Shown here: positions 21,272 through 30,513 of the stretch, in pieces
Numbering within the stretch: position 1 is the stretch's first letter
Layout of the letters: the number at the start of each line of letters is the position of its first letter
Assembly (NCBI GenBank): GCA_016758965.1
Contig: JAEPRB010000366.1
Location: 1-30,513 of the forward strand
Direction of reading: 5' to 3'
DNA: 30,513 nucleotides
Origin: Circinella minor
Lineage: Eukaryota; Mucoromycota; Mucoromycetes; Mucorales; Lichtheimiaceae
Program-made: the position numbers and the translations under genes
The notes under the pieces: generated by a model
What the model saw: only the letters and a program-made list of their open reading frames with translations
Databases searched by the model: none
What the model was told of the DNA's origin: nothing

Positions 21272-23993
21272 TTCAGTATACAGAAAAAAAAACAACAACT
21301 TTCATAATATATATATATATATATAAATTACCTTGACCATTTGGAAGTTCTTCTGTTTGTGTCTCAAGTTTATTTGCTTGATCTTCTTCTTTCTTTTCTT
21401 TCTTAGTAGCTTTGGGTGGTAATGATGGATATTTTTGACGTAATAATTTACATAAATGTGTAATTTCATTTTGTCCAGTTAAAAAGACTAAAATACCACC
21501 TGGAGGTAACTTTTCATGAATTTTGGATATCTTTTTAAATGATTCACCAACATAATCTTCTGGTGTACGTTTGTTAAAATGAACTGACACAGGAAATTGA
21601 CGTGCATCCACATTAATAACAGGTGGAGGTTTATCAAATAATGTTTTGTTTTCAGTAAAATCAGTAACACGAAGTGTGGCAGACATAATGACAACACGAA
21701 GTGGCTATAAATGTATTATTTTTTTTTATATATGAGTAAAACTTTCTTTCTTCCTCTAGTATATATATATATACATACCTTGATCTTTTGTCTATCTTCA
21801 CGACTTAGTTCTGCTCTTAATCTTAAAACACGACTAACAACACCAATTAAAATATCCGTATTTAAATTACGTTCATGTGCTTCATCAATGATAAGACAAG
21901 AATATTTTGTAAGTAATAAATCTTGTGATAATTCTCGAAGTAAAACACCATCTGTCATAAATTTAAGTCGAGTTTTTTTTGAAGTAGTTGCATCATAACG
22001 AATCTAATTAAAAGAATTAATATTAAAGAATTGAATTTTTTTTTTTTTTATTCTTTTTAAGAATTTTTACCTGATAAGAAACTTCATCACCAGGAAGATT
22101 TAATTCATGTCCAACACGTTTAGCCATACTAACAGCAGCAACACGACGAGGTTGTGTAATACCAATGACACCAGGATTATCTATTATTATCATTATTTGA
22201 AATTAATATAACTTCTATTATTATTATTCTTAATTCATTATTCATATGATATTTACCACTATCTGGATGAGACCATCCAGCTTCATATAAAAATTGAGGT
22301 ACTTGAGTTGTTTTACCTATAAAAAGTGTTATATAATAAAGTTAAATAATTTCCATTGTATATATATAAAAAAAAAATAGATCATGTTTAATTTACCTGA
22401 ACCCGTTTCACCACAAATAATAACCACAGTATTATTTCGAATAGCTTCCATAATTACTTGTTCTTCACTACATACAGGTAATTTTAATCTTGCTTCTTGA
22501 ACACCTGCTAATCGATTTACAGGTACATAAAATGGCTATAAATTATTTTATTAATAACAGTCATATATAAATAAATACTTGTAAATAAATCGATGGATAG
22601 TAGTTACCTTTGCAATATCATTACTAAGATCACCTTCATTAATACTTTTTAAAAGTTTAATTTTTACTTCATCCGTTTCTTCTTTACGTAATTCAGGTGT
22701 TGGAACATTTTTTGAAGCTTCTATTACTTCTTCTAAAGCTGTAGGTTGTTCATCAATATTTTCAGGTTCAAGTAATGCTTTAACTGATTCTCTTGGTTTA
22801 GAATTTTCTTCTTCTTCTTCTTCATCACTTTGATTTTTATCATATTCTGAATCTGAACTATCAAATGAAGAATCTGAATCCATTCCTTTTCTTTGTTTAA
22901 ATCGTTTACGTGCTGCTACAGGAATAAGTGACTATTATTTATAAATAGTGTTAAATATATATATATTAAGAACCCATCTCTCTCTTTCTCAATTGAAATA
23001 TCTTACTTTTTTTTTACGTTTACGTTTTGTTAATGGCATAGTTGGGGTATCTGATTGTTTTAAAGCACTACCGACAATTGATTTTTCTTTTTCTTCTGCT
23101 TCTGCTTTTGCTTTTGCAACTGCTTTTTCTTTTTCTTTCATTTCTTTCTTTAAAGCTTCCAAATCGGATTCTTGTTCTTTTTCAACATAGAGTCGAGCAT
23201 TATAGTCATCATCATCACCGTCTTTATTATCTTTACTAACACCTGCTTTATCTTCTAAAAATGCTTGACGAACTTTTTCTCTTGCTGTTAATCTTCCACG
23301 ACCAATTGTTTTTGATGATTGTAATAATTCAGATGACCATGTAGATGTACTATTTAGATATAAATAAATATTAGTTTATTAGAGAAAAAAACTTGATATC
23401 TTTTACTTTTAATAAATAAAAATGTATATATATATTTACGATAATTGTTCCATAAGACCCGTACGAGCTTCTTTTTTCAATTTTTGATCCTATTTCATTG
23501 ATATTTAGTATTTAATTATATTTCTTTTTATATATTTAAACAATTAAACTTACAATATATTTTTCTAATTTCTTTCTCTTCTTTTTTGACATGAATGGTG
23601 TTGGCTAAATAAAACATGGTTTAGTTATATATGTCAAACTTTTTTTTTTTTTTTTAAGAATTCTTACTTGAGGTAATTTTTTCTTTTTCTCTACTTCAGG
23701 TTCTACTTGTTTATTTTCACCAGGAATGATCATTAATGGATTCGTATCATTACTAGTTATATATATTTAAGTTAATTTGTGAAATTATGCTTTTTTTGGT
23801 TAAATAAAAAGAAATGTTCTAGTTACATGTCATTATTGGTCAAAGTTTTAGTCTTTGGTGCAGTTTCTTCTTTTTCTAATTGTTCTGGACGAATATTAAG
23901 ACCACCATCTCTTGCACGAGGATGAGGTCTTTGATTAGGTTTTCTTGAAGAAGCACGTGCTTTTTCATTATATCTTGGTCGAGATTTTCCCAT
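19256..23993 (-). CDS. ECM16: DEAH-box RNA helicase Dhr1/DHX37 (18S rRNA maturation)
   Basis: Nineteen exons, 5' to 3': 23993-23827, 23752-23668, 23604-23554, 23489-23440, 23349-23007, 22931-22608, 22535-22397, 22316-22257, 22180-22071, 22003-21779, 21704-21332, 21228-21091, 21027-20855, 20795-20724, 20665-20447, 20382-20282, 20213-19988, 19898-19450, 19385-19256; 1144 aa. The family helicase releases U3 snoRNA from pre-18S rRNA in the nucleolus. The Lys-rich and acidic N-terminus (to about 340) is followed by motif I GETGSGKT (382-389), TQPRR (415-419), DEAH (483-486), SAT (526-528) and motif VI QRAGRAGR (770-777). An acidic insert in RecA2 (about 643-688) is its own exon. Winged-helix/ratchet, OB-fold and a C-terminal domain follow. 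Length fits human DHX37 (about 1157 aa). Yeast name ECM16 (DHR1). Confidence 0.95.
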
Positions 23994-24449
23994 CAAGTCT
24001 TATTTTATGTAGAAATAAAAAAAAAGATTTATGCAAAAAAATATAAAAAAATAAAAATAAAAAAATTAATGAAAAGCCTCTTCTTTTTTCTTTTTTAAGA
24101 ATTCAAAATGTCACGTGATTAAATATAGTTCAGGGACAAGCAAAAAAAAAATAAATAAACCATTTTTTTTCAAGTCACTTTATATAAAAATAACATTAGA
24201 AATCTATTTCTATTTTATAAAAGATATATTAGAAATAGATTTAATGGTTTTATGAACATGATAGAGAAAAAAAAGGGGGGGGGGTTCACTCTTTTAGAAT
24301 GCTGCTTTAAACTGTTCAATTTCTCGTTGAAGGAAAAAATTCCGCACATAGAAAAAAAAATTTGCATTGCCGACCCTTTTTTTTTCTTTCTTTTGATTAT
24401 AATATATAAAGCCGAAAGCTGACAACAAAACTTTAAAAAAACAAAAAAA
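23994..24449. promoter_or_regulatory. Divergent promoter region shared by DHR1 and ESF2
   Basis: 456 nt separate the two start codons. Visible elements are TCACGTGA (24111-24118), an 8-bp palindrome with an E-box core; a 13-bp perfect inverted repeat (24200-24212 / 24230-24242); ten consecutive G (24275-24284); AAAAATTT (24356-24363), resembling the yeast ribosomal RNA processing element; and ATATATAAAGC about 45 nt before the ESF2 ATG. Roles are inferred from motif resemblance only. Confidence 0.5.
24200..24242. repeat. 13-bp perfect inverted repeat in divergent promoter
   Basis: AAATCTATTTCTA at 24200-24212 is the exact reverse complement of TAGAAATAGATTT at 24230-24242, separated by 17 nt. 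It lies about 210 nt from each start codon. Confidence 0.85.
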
Positions 24450-25740
24450 ATGTCAATCGATCAACAAAAACCCAAAGATCTATTTGGATTAGATCGAGAA
24501 GAAGACGAAGAAAATCAAAATAATGACTCAGACATTGAAGAACAAGAAGAACAAGAAGACAATCGATTTTCTAAACGACGTTTACGACAAGCTGAAGATC
24601 TGTTTAGTAAAAATAACAAAGAATCAGATCAAGACGACGATGAAAACAATGTAGACGATGAAGACGACGAAGACGAAAGCGATTCCGATTCAGAAAATGA
24701 CAATAGAAAGAACGATTCATTATCTGAAGAAGAAGAAGAAGAAAAAGAAACACATTCTGTTGATCATGCTGTAGATAAAGATGGCAATGCCATTCTTGAC
24801 CTTGACGAAACCAATAACGATAATAAAAAAGGAAAAAAGAAAAAGGTTAAAAAATTAACACCAGAAGAATTAGAAGAATTTGAAAAACAACAAAAGAAGA
24901 CAGGTGTTTGTTATATGTCACGTATTCCTATGTTCATGTCACCTACTCGTTTGAGGGAATTTTTAAGTAGACATGCTGAATTAGGTCGTATATACCTCGA
25001 AAAAGAAGGTACGTTTTTTATATTTATATTTTTAAATAATGTATTAAACAATTATAAATTATAATAAGATAGGACTATAACCAGATAGATATATATATAT
25101 ATTATGTATAATGAATAGATGCAAAAGTTACGGCTAAACGACGAAAATTTCACAAGAATAAACGTGTTAATTATCGTGAAGGATGGATTGAATTTAAAGA
25201 TAAAAGACAAGCAAAAAGATTAGCAGAATATTTAAATGCTCGTCAAGTAGGTGGTAAACGTGGTAATGCATTTTATTATGAGACTTGGACAATTAAATAT
25301 CTACCAAAGTTCAAATGGCGACATTTGACAGAACAAATGGGTAAAGTTTTATTATTATTTATTATTGTAATTTATTATTATCAAGAACTCCTTTTCTCAT
25401 CCTTTTATTTGATAATATAGCATATGAAAGAAAAGCTAGAGAAAGACGATTGGAAGCAGAACTTGCACAAGCAACCAGAGAAAATAGATTATATCTTGAA
25501 AATGTTGAAAAAGCCAAGATGCATAAAGGCATGCAACAAAAACGAAATCAAAAGAAACGTAAAAATAATGAACAAGATGATGATACTAATGAAAAAGAAG
25601 AAGATATTCGAAGAAGCTTTAGACAAAGACCTAAAATGGCTAGTGAAGTGGCTTCACAAAAACCTGGTGAAGGAAAAGAAGCTATGGGACGTTTGGATGA
25701 TAGTGTAAAGAATGTATTATCTCATGTCCTTGGTAAATAG
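24450..25740 (+). CDS. ESF2: Pre-rRNA processing protein Esf2/ABT1 (RRM)
   Basis: Three exons: 24450-25008, 25119-25340, 25421-25740; 366 aa. Family members are nucleolar SSU-processome proteins needed for early 18S rRNA cleavage; yeast Esf2 stimulates the helicase Dbp8. Residues 1-130 are extremely acidic with Ser, then a Lys run leads into the RRM (about 150-260) starting TGVCYMSRIPMFMSPTRLRE, as in Esf2/ABT1. Next come the basic RRKFHKNKR segment, a GWIEF strand and YETWTIKYLPKFKWRHLTEQ, a family hallmark. A basic C-terminal helix (YERKARERRLEAELAQA) and a Lys/Arg-rich tail follow. Both introns are phase 1. Start chosen at the first ATG after an A-rich leader. Divergent neighbour is the helicase of the same pathway. 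Confidence 0.94.
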
Positions 25741-25869
25741 AATAAAATAATTAATTCATTCACCCCATTTATACAAGTTTTTGGGTTGTCTAGGGAACAG
25801 TTTTTGTACTTATTTCTAGTTAGATAAAAACTTTTATCACTCAATCAAAATATTTTATGGAGTTAGGAA

Positions 25870-25891
25870 ATACGTAAAAAGTTTTACGTAT
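25870..25891. repeat. Palindrome 3' of ESF2
   Basis: Perfect 10-bp arms ATACGTAAAA / TTTTACGTAT around a 2-nt centre, 130 nt after the ESF2 stop. It contains TACGTA twice. It could form a hairpin in the 3'UTR or terminator region; function unknown. Confidence 0.6.
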
Positions 25892-27032
25892 ACTAAAATA
25901 ATAAAGAGAAAAAGTGTATATATAAATTATGAAAACCAAAGTCTTTTAATGTCTATTTATATTTTTTATTATTATTTGCTGAGTCTCCAAAGCTCAGGTG
26001 TCTTCATACAAATTATCACGACTCTAGTAACCAACCAAAACCCCATCTCATGTACCTTGACAGTCGATGGCGAGCTTTCATCTATGAGGTGAATACCTTG
26101 AACAATGAACAATATTTATGAATAAGGTATTACGTATTTGCTTGCGCAGCACCTATATGTTACGCAATTTCTGTTGTAGATCAATAGATTATAACATTAT
26201 AATAATAATAAAAACAACAGATATGAAACATCAAAAATACAAATATAATAAATTACTCTTTATTTAATATGAGGTAGGATAAATATCTTTATTAATAAAA
26301 AAAATATCATAGGTATTATAAGCATCCCCAACGGACTCGCCAAATGAATCGCTAAAACGCGTAAAATTTAAATCTCGGGACTAATTCTGAGGGGGATGCT
26401 CTTATATTTCCAACAGTTTTCGACCTGCAGGAATCAGTTCAGTGATTTTTTTACAGTCACCTCTGCACACACACTTTTTAAAAAAAGTATTTTAAAGAAA
26501 AAACAAAACAGTTAAGGCTTAAGATGACTTGTTGGTCTCCCATACGATTTGATGTTATAATCATCTCGAACCGTTTTACGGTCTTTTTCTTTGTGGAAAG
26601 CATGGCAACAACTCGCGTTTGTTGTAACTGGATTCTTGTATTTGGAGAGTAAATTCATATGCGGTTAGCTATTGTAACCTATCCCACACAAATTGCTGGA
26701 TTCCTGTTATTAGATAGTACAAGTACACAAGACAATTGGCTCTAATAAAATATATCTTTATTCATCCAACGCAACAAGAACATGCGTAGATGATTTAAAT
26801 TAATATTCAAAATATTGGTTTACATACCTTCATAGTCAACAATGCGCGGTATGTATGTGTGGGGGAAGAGAAGTTGTGCCGATCTCGGGGTAGATAAAAG
26901 ACAGAAAGGGGGATTAAGCGATAAATGGCGTTATACCAAAGGTCCATTACGAAAATGGTACAGCGGAAACCTATAATTTTGCTATTTTAGAATATTGCTC
27001 TTACTGATAAAATCGCTATTTAGTTTACATAC
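25892..27032. other. Gene-free region 3' of ESF2
   Basis: About 1.1 kb with no supported coding exon, apart from one small inverted-repeat element (26317-26404). Base composition is more mixed than in introns, for example around 26030-26090 and 26860-26900, suggesting old coding or element-derived DNA that I cannot identify. Confidence 0.45.
26317..26404. mobile_element. MITE-like element with GC-richer terminal inverted repeats
   Basis: The left end TATAAGCATCCCC and the right end GGGGATGCTCTTATA are inverted repeats with a 2-nt difference, about 88 bp apart. The interior is GC-richer than its surroundings (CAACGGACTCGCC, CTCGGGAC). Size and termini resemble a miniature inverted-repeat element; the flanks do not show a clear target-site duplication. 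Confidence 0.35.
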
Positions 27033-27296
27033 CTTCAATTCAAACACCCACAACTGTGATTTCCGAATCATCAAGCCCATCTTTTATCATTTGGTCTAAC
27101 GCATCCTTAAGTTCGTTGGCGAGCTTGACAAGATCGGGTATGCTGCCATTTTTTATTTTTTGTGGTGCTTTTATTTCAACAATCACCAGTGCTTCTTTTG
27201 GCATTTTATCACCATAATCAAAATTTACTTGCATATCGGAGAAGCAACCGTGTTTTTTGTTTTGTTTTCTGCCTTTTCTTTTTGGCTCGTAGGTTT
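27033..27296 (-). pseudogene. Coding relic of unknown family, interrupted by TGA
   Basis: The minus strand is open from about 27296 (KTYEPKRKGRK) to TGA 27042-27040. It contains VPKEALVIVEIK-like MPKEALVIVEIKAP, a gap, then IPDLVKLANELKDALDQMI, DGLDDSEITVVGV. Two codons after the TGA comes a good donor, GAAG|GTATGT (27033/27032), so the exon seems to have continued past the stop. The frame is closed at its 5' end by TGA soon after a possible acceptor TATATAG, so the copy looks decayed. The end EITVVGV-x-IEG|GT has the same layout and intron phase as ELTVVGF-NMKG|GT in the relic at 2539-3206. No known domain is recognised. Confidence 0.5.
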
Positions 27297-27407
27297 TCCG
27301 TCAGTCCTATATATATCCAGAAAAAAGATCAGATCTATGTATCTATCACGCAACTTCAAAATACAATAATATTTAATTGAACAATTTTGTATACCCATAT
27401 GCTGTTG

Positions 27408-28656
27408 TTAAATGAGTTTCTTCCATAAATGGAACGAAAATTGGGTATACGTACGTACTGCTGATAGGGAAAATGAGCTTTCCAACTTATCGCATTTTTT
27501 AGACGCCTCGGCAGAGCACTTTTTAACTCTAAAATATAATAAATAAAATAACCAGTTAAATATATTATCTATATTAACTTCTACACGAAAAAAGAGATAG
27601 ACATGGGTAAAAAAAAAAAGTTATTATATAGCCTTGAACATACCTGCTCCGAGGCGCGAAGGTTCTTTTGAGGTTCAAGACGGAACCTCTTGCGACGACG
27701 ACCGCTAAATGACCTGAACCGAGACGTAGGGGCCATTTAGTCGCGCGACGCGAGACAGGGTGACTAGTAGTAAAATAATTAGTTGAATATATTATAAATC
27801 TTAAAGAGAGAACACAGATAGAATAAATGGGTGTTCACTTACAGACTCCTCAATGAATCTTGGACACATTCGGATTCTTTTGGACTATCTGTATCCATCG
27901 ACTTCACAAGTTTGGTGCAATTTAAAATTTTTGTTTTTCCAGCCTATTTTTTAATTAGTTTACCAATATATTCTTTCTAGAATAAACAAAATATAATTAC
28001 CATATCAAATTTTCTTAATGTATGATCAACACCATCTGGTAATGGTTGTAGTGGGTATAGATCACTACATTCTTGTACCATTTTTTCCCAGAGGCTCTCG
28101 CCAACACCATATTCAAGAGTAGAATTAGGATAGATGGCATTGAGATCATCAATGGTAAAAATGAAATTTATAGACCTACACAACAAATACATAAGTTATA
28201 TATAATTTTCTCAATTCTTGAATCTGATACTTACAATTCTTCTTGATATCTTTCTAACATTCCTTTTTTGGCTTTTTTGATGGTGTTTTCACGATATTTT
28301 AATAACATGTGTGTTATATCGATACCATCTATGTACCACTATAATAACCAAGAAAGAAAAAGTTAAAGTGATGCCTCTTAATTCTAGATGTTGACCAATT
28401 CGGTTACCTTTTTGGGGTCTCCTTTGAGTTCAACAGGTGAAACATTTTTACCAGCGAAATAGTCAATGATTTTTTTTTCTCTGTAGTAAAAAGTAAACTA
28501 AAGCACATTACAGCTAATTACAACAAGGTATTATAAAATACTTGCGCGTTTGCAACTACTTTCAGTTGTTGATGGTGTAGTGCTAGCAGATGCAAGAAAA
28601 GAAGGAGGATCTTTAGTAGACCGAGCCAGATCGAATTGACACAATTTCAAATCCGA
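27408..28656 (-). pseudogene. Seven-exon gene of unknown function, 5' end missing
   Basis: Exons in one consistent frame: 28656-28542, 28478-28408, 28338-28235, 28175-28001, 27943-27843, 27763-27644, 27528-27408 (TAA). The product is about 265 aa without a start. Segments: a Ser/Thr-rich start, a basic CKRAKKK patch, KKIIDYFAGKNV, WYIDGIDITHMLLKYRENTI with a Lys-rich helix, INFIFTIDDLNAIYPN and LEYGVGESLWEKMVQECSDL. No family recognised with certainty; the style fits large lineage-specific hypothetical families of Mucorales. The frame is closed upstream by TGA 28659-28657 inside a palindrome, and no ATG lies between, so the 5' end appears lost or displaced. The first five exons are well supported; the last two are GC-rich and open in another frame too. 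Confidence 0.45.
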
Positions 28657-28770
28657 TCAGTTTTAAAAACTGATCGGATTGTAGCAATCCGTATTATCTA
28701 CGGATTAGAAAACTTGAAACCGAATCCATTTCGAAAAGCCTTGCTTTGGATCCATGATTAGTGATCCAAA
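28650..28770. repeat. ATCCG inverted-repeat cluster, right copy
   Basis: Three successive inverted repeats. The first is a 31-nt palindrome with 15-bp perfect arms (AATCCGATCAGTTTT at 28650-28664 and its complement at 28666-28680). The second is AATCCGTA (28686-28693) / TACGGATT (28699-28706). The third is TTTGGATC (28745-28752) / GATCCAAA (28763-28770). The units resemble those at 2365-2488 in reverse order. The first palindrome overlaps the 5' limit of the seven-exon gene. Confidence 0.75.
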
Positions 28771-30513
28771 AGATCATTTATATGAAAAAACACTATAGTC
28801 ACTCAATGTCACAATCTTTTTTTTTTCATATAATAGTCGTTTGAGATCGTTTAAGAATATAAAAACATTAGTAGTGAAAAGTATATTTTTCACACAATTT
28901 TATTTATTTTGATCCCAAAGACATGTTAAAAAGATATGAACCGGACTTGGGTTTTTTTTTTAATTGGAGGAAATTTGGCGGCATATTGATAAAATAGTTC
29001 AGTGCATTAATCTCTTTCTTTTTATGGTCTAACAAATGGTGTTAAAGGTCATATTTTCATTTACAACAATAATCAAAACTTACAATATGAATGGATAATA
29101 TTCAATTATGAATTATCTGCACCAGATAATCCATGCTAAGAAACAAATCCTATTACAGTACAAGGATTCTTCTTGTCTTCCCACTTTGACTCTGTACTTT
29201 CCATCCTGTCTTTTTTTTTTCTCTTACGTAGGAGATCATGATTTATTATGTATCTGTTAGAATCTAACATTCTATTCTTAGATTGCATTAATAATACTTC
29301 TCCATATCACTTCTTTTTTAGGTTTGATATAGTTATATTATTATTACGTACTCTCATTCGTATTTACAATCTTTAAATATATTGTCTGCTACTATTATTA
29401 CTGCCATTACAACCTATCTTAAAAATAAAAAATGAGTCGATTGGACACAACATATACAAAGAAGCATCAATGAAAAAGAAGGTTTAAATAAGTCGATCAA
29501 TACGTTTCTGAATATACATAACAATATGCCAATATATTTGAGTTCTGTTTATTTAGCTTGATAACTCAAACAAAGTGGCTAAAAAATTCCAATTGAAGGT
29601 AAGGCTAAGTAAGTATAATAATGGTCCGCATTGGTTACTGTTCTTTAATCGATGTTACTTATACACCTATAATATGTGTTCGAAGTGAAGATGTAAGTTT
29701 GAGTGAAAAGGATCAATTACCTTCAATTTTCTTTGTTCTTAATGAGATAAAGTCGATACTTGGCGCAAAAATACGAAAGAAAAATTAGTACGTACGTACA
29801 GCAAATTCACTTTTGCAAATTTGTTCCCTAGACAACGCAGAACTTTTTACTACTTTCAAAAAGGTTGGAATCATAAAGTATAACATAACCATTGCTTTTT
29901 ACACTATTAACTATACATTTTATCAGGGGATTCCAATTTGTCTATCGATCATACTCAAAAGCGCTTGATGAATTCTATACTACAAAAAAAAAGTAAGCAG
30001 ATGATAATATAATGGCGTCATTTTTGTTATATTACTACTGCAGTTTATCCATTTATATCTTGAAGTACAGTGGCTATTTATTTTTATTTTTGCTCAGCAT
30101 ATTTGATCCGTATAGCCGGTATAAATTACCTTATTATGAATTTACGCCACTGTCATTCATTCATTTTCTTTCTCCTCTCCCTCCACAAACAAAAAAAAAC
30201 ACTTTCTATTTCTGTAAAAGTTACGTAGATGATATACAGGTACATTTTTCATTAAAAAAATAAGACCCAATCATTTTAATATGTAGGTGTTACAACCAAA
30301 CAACAAACTGGCACTGCTACTGTATAAAAAAATAAAATCGCAAAAACGGAGGAGAGCAAAGTATTCTTTTTTCTTTCTCTCTTGGCTGTCGTAGCCTAAA
30401 AACAATGTCACTATCATTTCCCTTTTTGAATCTTGTCACACTACATATTATAATTATGAGTCAACTTCCTGTTGCCATTCTAGTAATCATCATAGTATGT
30501 ACTTTACTGCAAT
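28771..30513. other. Gene-free AT-rich right end
   Basis: About 1.7 kb without a supported gene. A short frame from ATG 29622 ends at a good donor (GAAGAT|GTAAGT, 29693/29694), but no convincing partner exon follows. TGTTCCCTAGACAAC (29822-29836) is the exact reverse complement of a stretch at 25785-25799. Confidence 0.45.

Noticed and set aside
21711..23239. Plus-strand ORFs inside the helicase gene
   Set aside because: Shadows antisense to exons and introns of the minus-strand helicase.
27600..27780. GC-rich island as a structural RNA or Pol III gene
   Set aside because: It has short inverted segments (CTAAATG/CATTTAG) but no A/B box pair or T-run terminator in the right place, and it fits an exon with good acceptor and donor.
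29622..29693. Short first-exon candidate ending GAAGAT|GTAAGT
   Set aside because: A good donor but no downstream exon that continues a plausible protein before the window ends.
30012..30263. 83-aa plus-strand ORF
   Set aside because: Rich in Tyr, Leu, Phe and Ser as expected from random AT/pyrimidine-rich DNA, with no splice partner or recognisable segment.
1..30513. tRNA, rRNA, CRISPR arrays or bacterial-type operons
   Set aside because: No tRNA-like cloverleaf with a GGTTCGA-type B box, no rRNA stretch and no regular spacer-repeat array was seen; the window is eukaryotic.

Overview
The window looks like nuclear DNA of a filamentous fungus, most likely an early-diverging Mucoromycota (Mucorales-type) genome. 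It is very AT-rich, genes are split by many short introns (about 50-150 nt, GTAAGT/GTATGT...AG), and the recognisable proteins are eukaryotic. The lineage is an inference from gene style and AT content; no rRNA, tRNA or other taxonomic marker is present. All gene models below were assembled by hand from splice sites and reading-frame phase, and the six main models close in frame from ATG to stop.

Left part (1-5,300) is accessory and gene-poor: a 128-bp tandem repeat, a doubtful acidic ORF, a cluster of inverted repeats built on ATCCG, and a frame-broken coding relic (2539-3206). The middle (about 4,650-16,770) is a direct tandem array of three paralogous 12-TM major-facilitator transporters of the drug:H+ antiporter type. 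Each has exactly nine exons with the same phases, including 25-nt and 29-nt microexons, and the duplicated unit carries about 1 kb of upstream DNA. Copies 2 and 3 are the closest pair.

The housekeeping block (17,480-25,740) contains mitochondrial ferrochelatase (HEM15, plus strand, 6 exons, 398 aa). Converging on it is the DEAH-box ribosome-biogenesis helicase Dhr1/DHX37 (minus strand, 19 exons, 1144 aa). Diverging from the helicase across a 456-bp intergenic region is ESF2/ABT1 (plus strand, 3 exons, 366 aa). Helicase and Esf2/ABT1 both act in early 18S rRNA maturation, so the shared promoter region suggests coordinated expression.

The right part (25,741-30,513) is again accessory: a small inverted-repeat element, a relic (27033-27296, minus) whose end matches the left relic, and a seven-exon gene of unknown function (27408-28656, minus) whose 5' end runs into a palindrome. 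The same ATCCG inverted-repeat cluster sits directly 5' of coding relics on both sides of the window, in the same relative orientation. This is the best candidate here for an undescribed mobile or dispersed gene family. The palindrome TACGTA is frequent in the accessory DNA and transporter array but nearly absent from the housekeeping block.
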